From Oleispirillum sp963668495 (lineage in GTDB: Bacteria > Pseudomonadota > Alphaproteobacteria > Rhodospirillales > Rhodospirillaceae), in the NCBI GenBank assembly GCA_963668495.1, contig OY764545.1, positions 1,798,001 through 1,862,000 of the forward strand: a DNA stretch of 64,000 nucleotides, written 5' to 3'. Position 1 is the first letter of the stretch, and each line of letters starts with the position of its first letter. The notes beneath the pieces were generated by a model that saw nothing but the letters and a program-made list of their open reading frames with translations, ran no database searches and was not told where the DNA came from. Of this stretch, positions 28,295 through 35,685 are shown piece by piece. Made by a program: the position numbers and the translations under genes.

Positions 28295-29338
28295 ATGCAA
28301 AATGTGCAATCGTCTGCGGTGGAAACACCGCAGACTTTAATGGGATTTGGTCGGTTTCGGTTAGTGTTTGGGCTGCTGATGCTGGCAATGTGTTGTCTGG
28401 CTGTGGCGTCTTTATGTATTGGCCCGGCGAATATTCCATTTATGGATCTGCTGTCTGGTCTTTTTGCAACAGATGATCAGCCCTATACGATTATTGCACA
28501 GGAAATCCGGTTGCCACGGGTGATGCTGGCTGTTGTTGTTGGTGCTACGCTTGGGATTTCTGGTGCGGCATTGCAAGGGCTGCTGCGAAACCCCTTGGCG
28601 GAACCCGCATTGATCGGCACATCATCCAGTGCCGCACTGGGGGCGGTGTTGGCGTTGTACTATGGGTTCTATCAGGCCTTTCCTATGGCATTGCCGCTGA
28701 TGGCGGTGGCTGGGGCGATTGCGTCGATTTTCCTGTTGTATGCCCTAGCCGGTCGTGACCCGGAAATCCTGACGCTAATTTTGGCAGGGGTTGCGCTCAG
28801 CAGTTTTGCCGGGGCCGCGATTTCTGTTGCGATTAACCTTTCTCCTGATCCGCACTCTGCGTTGGAAATTGTATTCTGGCTTATGGGGTCATTGACCGAC
28901 CGCAGCATGACGCATTTCTGGTTGTGTTTGCCGTTTACGGTTTTGGGATGGGTCATGCTTCTGAGCTGTGGCAAGGGGCTTGATGCGCTTAGCCTTGGTG
29001 AAGAAACTGCACATTCCTTGGGGATACGGCTGCCGCAACTGCGTTTCCGTGTGATTGTCGGTACCGCATTGGCTGTTGGTGGCGGTGTGGCTGTTGCCGG
29101 AAGTATTGGCTTTGTTGGTCTGGTCGTGCCGCATTTGCTGCGCCCATTGCTGGGGCATCGTCCCAGTTTGTTGCTGTGGTGCAGTGGACTTGGTGGGGCT
29201 GTGCTGTTGCTGGCTGCTGATATCGGTGTCCGTTTGATCCCGTCTAATCCTGAGCTAAAGCTTGGCGTGCTGACATCGGTTGTTGGGGCACCTTTCTTCT
29301 TAATGCTGGTGCTAAGGACGCGCCGTCAACGCATGTAA
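28295..29338 (+). CDS. FecCD-family ABC permease
   Basis: 347 residues, about nine or ten hydrophobic segments, the pattern of BtuC/FecCD/HmuU. Family motifs are 'RLPRVMLAVVVGATLGISGAALQGLLRNPLAEPALIG' style (about residues 70-105) and 'GSIGFVGLVVPHLLRPLLGHRP' near residue 270. GGAGG lies 8 bases before the ATG. Probably pairs with the ATPase at 13.3 kb and the binding protein at 31.6 kb. The family carries siderophores, heme, corrinoids and other bulky chelates. Confidence 0.9.
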   Translation: MQNVQSSAVETPQTLMGFGRFRLVFGLLMLAMCCLAVASLCIGPANIPFMDLLSGLFATDDQPYTIIAQEIRLPRVMLAVVVGATLGISGAALQGLLRNPLAEPALIGTSSSAALGAVLALYYGFYQAFPMALPLMAVAGAIASIFLLYALAGRDPEILTLILAGVALSSFAGAAISVAINLSPDPHSALEIVFWLMGSLTDRSMTHFWLCLPFTVLGWVMLLSCGKGLDALSLGEETAHSLGIRLPQLRFRVIVGTALAVGGGVAVAGSIGFVGLVVPHLLRPLLGHRPSLLLWCSGLGGAVLLLAADIGVRLIPSNPELKLGVLTSVVGAPFFLMLVLRTRRQRM

Positions 29339-29532
29339 TTTGCTTTGCTTCTGCTGTGGTAATTATGGCACAGCAGAAGTGCTCGGTTGTTCAGTTGGCA
29401 TAATATCGTAATGTTATATATTGACAATATGCTCACAAAATCCTTTAACTACCGCACGAAATAGGTGGTGTGGGGGCACCATCACATGAGAGGGCATCAG
29501 TGCAAACTGACGCAATAATGGGGACTAAAATT
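29339..29532 (+). promoter_or_regulatory. Operator-like site before the first TonB receptor
   Basis: A 194-base gap with GTTATATATTGAC at 29413-29425, of the same GTTA-N5-T(A/G)AC form as sites at 13245, 39263 and 53977. It suggests an internal, metal-regulated promoter so the receptor can be made in larger amounts than the chelatase proteins. Regulator identity is inferred. Confidence 0.45.
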
Positions 29533-31530
29533 ATGATTATGACAAGAACAAGCCGTGGACTTATGTCGACGGCATTGGGCCTTATTTTATCCTTTGGCTG
29601 CTATCAGGTGGCGCAGGCGCAAGGCTCCAACTCAGATGTTTTGCTCGATGATGTGGTGGTGACTGCCACGAAGACTGCGACCAAGCTGTCCAATATTCCG
29701 GCGTCTGTCACGGTTATTACTGCAAAAGATATCGAAGAGCAGGGTGTTTCCAGTGTTACTGAACTGCTGCGCCGGACGCCGGGCGTAAACTTTAACAGTT
29801 CCGGCGGCATGGGTGCTTATACCCGTGTGCAGATGCGTGGTTTGGATGAGCAACACACCTTGGTCTTGATTGACGGTGTGCGCCAAAATGACCCGAGTGA
29901 TACGGCACGCGCATTCGATTTCGAACATATGATGGTGCACAACATTGAACGTATTGAAGTTGTACGCGGCCCGCAGGCAACGTTGTATGGTTCCAATGCG
30001 TCCGGCGGTGTGATCAACATCATTACCAAACGTGGCGCGCAGGAAGGGTATAAGGGCAGCATTAAAGCCGAATATGGTTCCTATGCCACTCGTCGTTTGG
30101 ATGCGGATATCAGCTACGGCGGTAAGATCGGTGATATGCCGTTCCGTTTGGGCTATGCGCACAGCACCTATGCTGCAAATGGTCCGTCTGTTGCCAACGA
30201 GAAAAGCAATGTGCCTCCGGGTAAGCAGCAACCAAGTGAAGATGACCGTCGCACAATCTTTAATCACACTCTGAATGCGGAAATTTCACCGTCAGAAGAT
30301 TTGCGCGGACGTTTCTTTGTCAGGTTTACCGATCTCAGCACAGACGGTGATAAATCGTCCAGCCGTGTTGCCCTTGATGCAGATCGCCATAAAGACAAAA
30401 AACAGTACAGCTATGGCACGTCATGGGATTTGGATACCTTTGATGACAAGTTGCTGCACAAATTCCAACTGTCGGCAACCAATTCTCGCACGGACCGTTT
30501 TTATCACGATACGGCCTCATACAAGCCGTATAACGGACATTATGCCAGCTATTACGGTGATTCGCTTCAGGCAGACTATAATGCAACCTATGTGATTAAT
30601 GACAACCATAAGGTTACGTCTGGTGTGGTATGGGATTCTGAACGCTATAAAAAAGTTGATAAGGCATGGTCTCAGCTTTCGGATAATAAGCAATTCCACA
30701 CTGGTGTGATGGTCCAGTTGCAAAGCGACTTCCTTGACGACGCATTGAACCTGACACTCGGCGCATCCTATGACATGTTCAGTGCAATTGAAGGTAAAGC
30801 AACATACCGTGGTGGTGTTGGCTATACGGTCCCACAAACTGATACTTTGATTAAGGCCAGTGTCGGTACGGGCTATACGGCGCCATCCTTGTCGCGGTTG
30901 TACACCTATGATAACCCCTCAAAGTTGAAGCCTGAAGAATCCTTGTTGATGGATGTCGGGGTGGAGCAACCGTTCTTTGACCGTCGTTTGACTGTGGCTG
31001 CAACCCTGTTCAAGAACAAGCTCGAAAATCAGATCATTTATGAAGATATTCCTTCGATTTGTACTGGAACGACGACTGGCTGCTATATCAACCGAGCAGA
31101 AATGAACAGTAAAGGCGTGGAAGCTGAAATCAATGCGTTGGCCTATCAGGGTGAAACGGATTCTCTTGAGCTGGGAACGACCTACACCTTTACCTACGCA
31201 GAAGATGAATTCGGTGCTGAAATTGATCGTGTGCCGCGGCATAACCTTGGCCTGAATGCGACTTATCGCTTTGATAATGAAAAAGGTCTGTTCCGCGTAG
31301 ATAGCCAGTACAATGGTCGTCGCACCGATTTCACTAACTTTGGTGCCGGTACTGTGCGGACTCGTGAAGGCGGGGAATGGAAAGTCGATTTCCTGGCTGA
31401 ATACGAAGTCTATGACGATGTGCGTGCCTATGTTCGTGGCGAAAATATTTTCGATGCGAACTTCACCACGTCCAGTGGTTACACTGGCACACCGCAAGGG
31501 TTCTATGTTGGTGTTGGTTATTCCTTCTAA
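29533..31530 (+). CDS. TonB-dependent outer-membrane receptor 1 (BtuB/Cir type)
   Basis: An outer-membrane beta-barrel receptor of about 665 residues. Several starts are possible (GTG 29470, ATG 29518, 29533, 29539); 29533 is chosen for GGGG 9 bases upstream and because the signal peptide then lies at the N-terminus ('VAQAQG' cleavage region). The TonB box region is 'DDVVVTATK'. The plug domain (about 40-150) has 'RMRGLDEQHTLVLIDGV'-type and 'IERIEVVRGPQATLYGSNASGGVINIITK' sequence, and the barrel ends on Phe ('GVGYSF'). Ligand unknown: placed with a chelatase operon, a metal-tetrapyrrole or metallophore is likely. Confidence 0.88.
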   Translation: MIMTRTSRGLMSTALGLILSFGCYQVAQAQGSNSDVLLDDVVVTATKTATKLSNIPASVTVITAKDIEEQGVSSVTELLRRTPGVNFNSSGGMGAYTRVQMRGLDEQHTLVLIDGVRQNDPSDTARAFDFEHMMVHNIERIEVVRGPQATLYGSNASGGVINIITKRGAQEGYKGSIKAEYGSYATRRLDADISYGGKIGDMPFRLGYAHSTYAANGPSVANEKSNVPPGKQQPSEDDRRTIFNHTLNAEISPSEDLRGRFFVRFTDLSTDGDKSSSRVALDADRHKDKKQYSYGTSWDLDTFDDKLLHKFQLSATNSRTDRFYHDTASYKPYNGHYASYYGDSLQADYNATYVINDNHKVTSGVVWDSERYKKVDKAWSQLSDNKQFHTGVMVQLQSDFLDDALNLTLGASYDMFSAIEGKATYRGGVGYTVPQTDTLIKASVGTGYTAPSLSRLYTYDNPSKLKPEESLLMDVGVEQPFFDRRLTVAATLFKNKLENQIIYEDIPSICTGTTTGCYINRAEMNSKGVEAEINALAYQGETDSLELGTTYTFTYAEDEFGAEIDRVPRHNLGLNATYRFDNEKGLFRVDSQYNGRRTDFTNFGAGTVRTREGGEWKVDFLAEYEVYDDVRAYVRGENIFDANFTTSSGYTGTPQGFYVGVGYSF

Positions 31531-31547
31531 TCACTGATGGTTTGTGC

Positions 31548-31578
31548 CACCCCCAGTTTATGGGGGTGGCGTACTTTT
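31548..31578 (+). terminator. Stem-loop between receptor 1 and its binding protein
   Basis: Stem CCACCCCC / GGGGGTGG followed shortly by a T-rich run. Probably a partial terminator that lowers expression of the binding-protein gene relative to the receptor. Confidence 0.7.
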
Positions 31579-31599
31579 TATTCATATCAAGGGTGCGTT

Positions 31600-32478
31600 A
31601 TGAAGCGTCTGTCGTGCTGCATAGTTTGTGTGTTGACTATGTTGGGCTCTGTATCCATTGCTGAGGCCAAGCCAAAGGTTGCATCCATTGATAACTGTAT
31701 GAACCAATATGTTCTTGCACTGGCGGACCCAGAACAAATTCTGTCCTTAAGCCGTTCTGTTCAAAACCCATGGTCTTCGTATATGTACAAAGAGGCCATC
31801 GCCATTCAGCCCCATTACAATGACCGCAAAGCTGAAGAACTTTTAAAATTACAGCCGGATATTGTCTTTGCCGGCTATCGTGACCGTGTGACCATTGAGA
31901 TGTTGCGCACAACAGGTGTCCGGGTTGAGCAATATATGACGGCAAAATCTGTTGAGGATGTTAAGAAGCAGATTGCCCGTGTTGCAAAATCTTTGGGGCA
32001 GGAACCCCGAGGACAAGACCTTATCCGCCGCATTGATGATGCAGTTCGCCGTGGGATATCTGCCAACTTGAAGGAAACGGGTGAAAGGCCGCTTGCTGCA
32101 CTGTACAACGATGGTGGATACAGCCGGGGCAGTGCAACACTGGTCGATGATATTATGGAAATGGCGGGTTTTCGCAATTTGGCGAAAGAGCTTGGTTTCA
32201 AAGGTGGAGCCAAAATTCCGCTGGAAAATTTGGTCCTTGCCCAGCCTGATTACATGATCAAAAACACAACGGGCAAATTGGCACGTAAGTCTAAGCGTGT
32301 GGCTTCCGATATTGTGGATCATCCGGCCCTTAAGCGGGCAATGCCCAATGGTCAACGGATAATTTTCCCGACTGTGTACTGGTTGTGCGGGGGGGAATCA
32401 ACCCCGGTTGCCATTGATTACCTGATCCATGAAGCCCAGATGAAGCGTCTGGGCCTCATGAAGTCAGGCAGTAATTAA
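31600..32478 (+). CDS. FecB/BtuF-type periplasmic binding protein 1
   Basis: 292 residues from the ATG at 31600 (AAGGG 6 bases before; the longer frame starts in the preceding terminator). Signal peptide about residues 1-24. The two-lobed binding fold begins 'KVASIDNCMNQYVLALADPEQIL', the form used by many chelate-binding proteins ('xSxxxCxDQxxLxLADPxQI'). A Cys near the mature start and another in 'YWLCGG' at the C-terminus may form a disulfide. It is closely related to the protein at 33.9 kb. Likely the third component of the ABC importer encoded at 13.3 and 28.3 kb. Its end touches the convergent cbiZ gene. Confidence 0.85.
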   Translation: MKRLSCCIVCVLTMLGSVSIAEAKPKVASIDNCMNQYVLALADPEQILSLSRSVQNPWSSYMYKEAIAIQPHYNDRKAEELLKLQPDIVFAGYRDRVTIEMLRTTGVRVEQYMTAKSVEDVKKQIARVAKSLGQEPRGQDLIRRIDDAVRRGISANLKETGERPLAALYNDGGYSRGSATLVDDIMEMAGFRNLAKELGFKGGAKIPLENLVLAQPDYMIKNTTGKLARKSKRVASDIVDHPALKRAMPNGQRIIFPTVYWLCGGESTPVAIDYLIHEAQMKRLGLMKSGSN

Positions 32479-33719
32479 GCAGTTTTTTTCAGTTTGGCTT
32501 CCAATTTTTTCATGGCATTGGCGAGCATGTCAGCCGTTGCCTGCCATTTGTCCAAATAGCCAAGGGCAATGCTGCGGAAAACCAAATCCTGAATACCCTC
32601 CGCAGTGTGGGCGTTGGCGGCACATTCGGCGGCATCCAATACAGCACGGTAGCGTTGGAAATCCTGCACACGACCAGACGCATTTACGGCAATCATGGCG
32701 GCAAGGTTGACGGCAGCTTCGGCATAGGCTGCGGACGGCAGGGTTCCCCATTTGTATTGATCATGGATGTGAACCAGCGAGGCCACTGCACTCACCGTTA
32801 ACGGGTCCCGGTCAATCACCATGTGGTTGTTGGCGACTGTTTCCTTCAGCCCACCGGAAACGTAGTTCTGCACGGCAACCTTAAGCTTTTCAATGGTGCA
32901 GCCATAGCGTTTCAGCATCTGAGAACAAGAACATTGCTGATCCGGTCGCAGCATATTTTGATAGCTAAGGGTCTCGGCAATGGCATCGTGAACGGCTTTA
33001 CCGATCAGTTCGCCAAGTACACAGTGATGACCGGCGGAGGACAGGGGTTTTGCCCCGGATTGCGGCGCGGCAATTGCGATTTGATCCGTCCCTGTGCCGG
33101 TTGCCAGGCTTTGTGATTGGAACGATGGGGCATTGGCTTCTTGTAGTACTGCGGCTTTGGCTTCGGTGGCAGTCATAACGGCCCGGACCATGGCTCCCGG
33201 CTCCATGGGTGTGTTGACAACAATAATGGTGTTAATGGTGCCGGGTTTTTCCGGGTCTTGCCGTCCTTCACCGGGGGCAAGGTCCGTCCGTTTTTCATGG
33301 GTGCCGTTATATTCGTAATAACTGGCGGGATCTCCGGCACGGGCGGCATTGGACTCACAGCCACCTGTTGCGGCGGCAACTACGGTAATATCGCGGTAGC
33401 TGTGCGAGGAAATGCACAGATTATTCATGTTGGCAGCGGTGCCAAGCCCGGCAGATTTTTGCTCATCCAAGCCATAATGACCCAGCAGCATGTTGTGCTG
33501 TTCTTCGGGGTAACGGTGGATCTGGATCAATTTGTCCATATTGTGCATATGGTTTTTCGGCTCACAGCCTTGGCTGTTGTGAATCATGGTCAGGTCATCC
33601 CTGAAGCCGCCATGAGCTCGGCAAGTCGAGAGCACGTTAAAAGGTTGTGTGAAACGCACACTGACCAGCTTGTCATCTCGGTGGAGGTTTGCTCCCTCTA
33701 CAAGCGTTCTCAGCATCAT
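32475..33719 (-). CDS. cbiZ: Adenosylcobinamide amidohydrolase family protein (CbiZ)
   Basis: 414 residues, AAGGAG 8 bases before the ATG. Residues about 1-245 match the CbiZ fold: 'NVLSTCRAHGGF', 'GLGTAANMNNL', 'ATGGCESNAARAGDPA' and the later 'INTIIVVNTPMEPGAMVRAVMTATEAKAAVLQEA' and 'ATGTGTDQIAIA' stretches. CbiZ cleaves the aminopropanol (nucleotide-loop) amide of adenosylcobinamide-type corrinoids so that salvaged corrinoids can be rebuilt into the cell's own cofactor. Residues about 270-414 are an additional helical region. It faces the chelatase operon convergently and is divergent from a second binding protein, which points to corrinoid traffic. Family assignment rests on motif recall. 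Confidence 0.78.
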   Translation of the reverse strand: MMLRTLVEGANLHRDDKLVSVRFTQPFNVLSTCRAHGGFRDDLTMIHNSQGCEPKNHMHNMDKLIQIHRYPEEQHNMLLGHYGLDEQKSAGLGTAANMNNLCISSHSYRDITVVAAATGGCESNAARAGDPASYYEYNGTHEKRTDLAPGEGRQDPEKPGTINTIIVVNTPMEPGAMVRAVMTATEAKAAVLQEANAPSFQSQSLATGTGTDQIAIAAPQSGAKPLSSAGHHCVLGELIGKAVHDAIAETLSYQNMLRPDQQCSCSQMLKRYGCTIEKLKVAVQNYVSGGLKETVANNHMVIDRDPLTVSAVASLVHIHDQYKWGTLPSAAYAEAAVNLAAMIAVNASGRVQDFQRYRAVLDAAECAANAHTAEGIQDLVFRSIALGYLDKWQATADMLANAMKKLEAKLKKTA

Positions 33720-33880
33720 TTTTGTGCTCCTTAAAAGTTAGGGGGGTCTCATGAGTTTGGCAGCGAAAATATCACGCCGCATTACGCGGTCAATGAATTG
33801 TTATAGTGTATCTGATAATTATTGACGAAGTGCCGTACTTGACCCTATCTTCGGCTGGCTGATCTAGGGGAATATCTTTC
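33720..33880. promoter_or_regulatory. Divergent cbiZ / binding-protein promoter region with 13-mer motif
   Basis: Contains GTTATAGTGTATC at 33800-33812, one of four close copies of a GTTATAGYGTWYC-type sequence in this window (others at 35653, 51055 and 53886). It lies between divergent genes, so it could control both. It overlaps a possible TATAAC -10 for cbiZ. Confidence 0.45.
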
Positions 33881-34732
33881 ATGCGAATGCAAAATTATAT
33901 CGTGGGTTTATGCGCGATTTCTGTTTTGCTTCCTACACTTGCGTGTGCGGAAGAATTGCCGCGCGTGGCATCCATTGAGCATTGCATGGATCAGTATGTG
34001 ATGGAATTGGCAGACCCGGAACAGATTGTTTCTTTGTCGAACGTATCACGGGCTCCGTCGGTTTCATTTCATGCCAAGTATGCGCAAGACCATAAATTTC
34101 CGCGGAATTTTGGGCACGCAGAAGAGATATTGCCGTTGCAGCCTGATGTTGTCCTTGCCGGGTTTTATTGGAAAGATACGCAGGATTTTTTGCGTGACAA
34201 AGGTGTGCAGGTTGAAACCGTATACCCACCGCGTTCCATAGATGATGTGAAGTCACAAGTCAGGCGCATCGCCAAAGCCCTCCATCAAGTTGATCGTGGA
34301 AATCAGCTTATCGCTCGCATCGAAAAGGCAGTGGAAAATGCTCGGCCTTTATTACCGTCCGCACCGGAGGCTGTAGTCTATTATTCCGGTGGTTATACCA
34401 TGGGGGACGGAACATATTTCAATGACCTGTTGCAAACTTCCGGTTTTCGCAATGGCGCCAAGGGGCAGGGAATTCGTGGGCCGGGGTATTTGTCATTGGA
34501 ACATATGGTTCTCATGCGGCCTGATATGGTTTTAGAGGATCATGGTTCTCGCAAACGCGCAGATCGTGTGGCAGCAACATTAATGGACCACCCAGCCTTG
34601 CGTCGGGCTATTCCCAACGCACGCCGTCAACATTTGCCTTCTCAGCTGTGGCTATGCGGCGGAGAAGCTACGATTGCGGTTCTCAACTATTTTCAAGACG
34701 TTCGTTTAAGTTATGTGGAGCATACGCCATGA
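33881..34732 (+). CDS. FecB/BtuF-type periplasmic binding protein 2
   Basis: 283 residues; AGGGG lies 10 bases before the ATG. Signal peptide about residues 1-22 ('TLACAEE'). It begins 'RVASIEHCMDQYVMELADPEQIVSL' and ends with 'LWLCGGEATIAVL', and is thus a clear paralogue of the binding protein at 31.6 kb. No permease or ATPase lies beside it; it may deliver a different chelate to the same importer. Its stop overlaps the hydrolase start (ATGA). Confidence 0.82.
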   Translation: MRMQNYIVGLCAISVLLPTLACAEELPRVASIEHCMDQYVMELADPEQIVSLSNVSRAPSVSFHAKYAQDHKFPRNFGHAEEILPLQPDVVLAGFYWKDTQDFLRDKGVQVETVYPPRSIDDVKSQVRRIAKALHQVDRGNQLIARIEKAVENARPLLPSAPEAVVYYSGGYTMGDGTYFNDLLQTSGFRNGAKGQGIRGPGYLSLEHMVLMRPDMVLEDHGSRKRADRVAATLMDHPALRRAIPNARRQHLPSQLWLCGGEATIAVLNYFQDVRLSYVEHTP

Positions 34733-35508
34733 TTTCCGTCGCCCTTTTGCATTTGGACCTTTGTAATGGGCCGGAAGCGGTTAACGGGCCAAAGCTGTTG
34801 GCAGCAATTGATCGCGCCGGTGATATGGGCGCCGATTGGGTTGTGACCCCTGAGACAGCTCTTCATGGGTATTTCTGGTCGATAAACGGTGATCCGTCGG
34901 ACGTTCATCAGCAATCACAAGATTTTCTCGACCCCTTTGCTGCGCTTGCGCAAAGACATGACATGACAGTGTTTTTATGTGCGGCAGAGCGATGCCATCA
35001 GACCGAGCGTTCCTTTAATACCTGCTTTGCCATTTCGCCACAGGGAAAGGTTTTGGGCCAGCACCGTAAAATCCGAGGGCACGGTTCGGCAGAAGCATGG
35101 GCAACCCGCGGAGAAACCCGCAAAGCCATTGCAACGGCCCCCATGACCGCAGGTGTATTGATTTGTGCTGATTCTTGGTACAGCGAAAATGCTTTGGCTA
35201 TGCGCGATGATGGCGCGGATGTGATTATGATACCGGCGGCTTGGCCTCCGGGAAATTGCGGCCCCGGTGACTGTTGGGAAAAACGCTCGGCAGAAACCGG
35301 ATTGCCGGTTTGGGTGTGTAACCAGACCGGGGAACATCCCCGTCTGGCGTTTCAGGCGGCAACCAGCGTTGTCGTCCAAGATGGCAAAACTGCACTGACT
35401 TATCAGGGTGCGGACGAGGCCATTTTGTTGTTTGACTGGGATGTACAGCAGAACCGTTTGGCCCAACCGAACTGGACTGTTGAGCATTTCAAAATGGCTG
35501 ATCAGTAA
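34729..35508 (+). CDS. Carbon-nitrogen hydrolase (nitrilase superfamily)
   Basis: 259 residues from the ATG overlapping the binding-protein stop. The nitrilase catalytic triad is visible: Glu in 'VVTPETALHG' (about residue 43), Lys in 'GQHRKIRGHGS' (about 110) and Cys in 'GVLICADSWYSE' (about 146). Members hydrolyse amides, nitriles or carbamoyl groups, or transfer acyl groups. No signal peptide, so it acts in the cytoplasm. Translational coupling to a chelate-binding protein, and a position beside cbiZ, suggest a side-chain amide of an imported corrinoid or metallophore as substrate. That is inference; the family is clear. Confidence 0.8.
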   Translation: MISVALLHLDLCNGPEAVNGPKLLAAIDRAGDMGADWVVTPETALHGYFWSINGDPSDVHQQSQDFLDPFAALAQRHDMTVFLCAAERCHQTERSFNTCFAISPQGKVLGQHRKIRGHGSAEAWATRGETRKAIATAPMTAGVLICADSWYSENALAMRDDGADVIMIPAAWPPGNCGPGDCWEKRSAETGLPVWVCNQTGEHPRLAFQAATSVVVQDGKTALTYQGADEAILLFDWDVQQNRLAQPNWTVEHFKMADQ

Positions 35509-35652
35509 GCCTAATAGAATTTGCGTCAGACCATTTGTGTTGTTGTGTGGGAATTCGTATTGGTGTCGTAAATCCTGTGGGGGAGGTGCGATTGCCATGA
35601 ATGTGACAAATATTTTGTCGTCATGACTTCGCAACGTTATGTGCCTGTTGTG

Positions 35653-35665
35653 GGTACGCTATAAC
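35653..35665. promoter_or_regulatory. 13-mer operator-like motif before TonB receptor 2
   Basis: GGTACGCTATAAC, the reverse complement of GTTATAGCGTACC. It matches sites at 33800, 51055 and 53886 and lies 20 bases before the receptor start. The orientation relative to the gene differs between copies, which favours an operator over a simple -10 box. Confidence 0.45.
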
Positions 35666-35685
35666 GTCTTAAAAGGGGAAATAAA

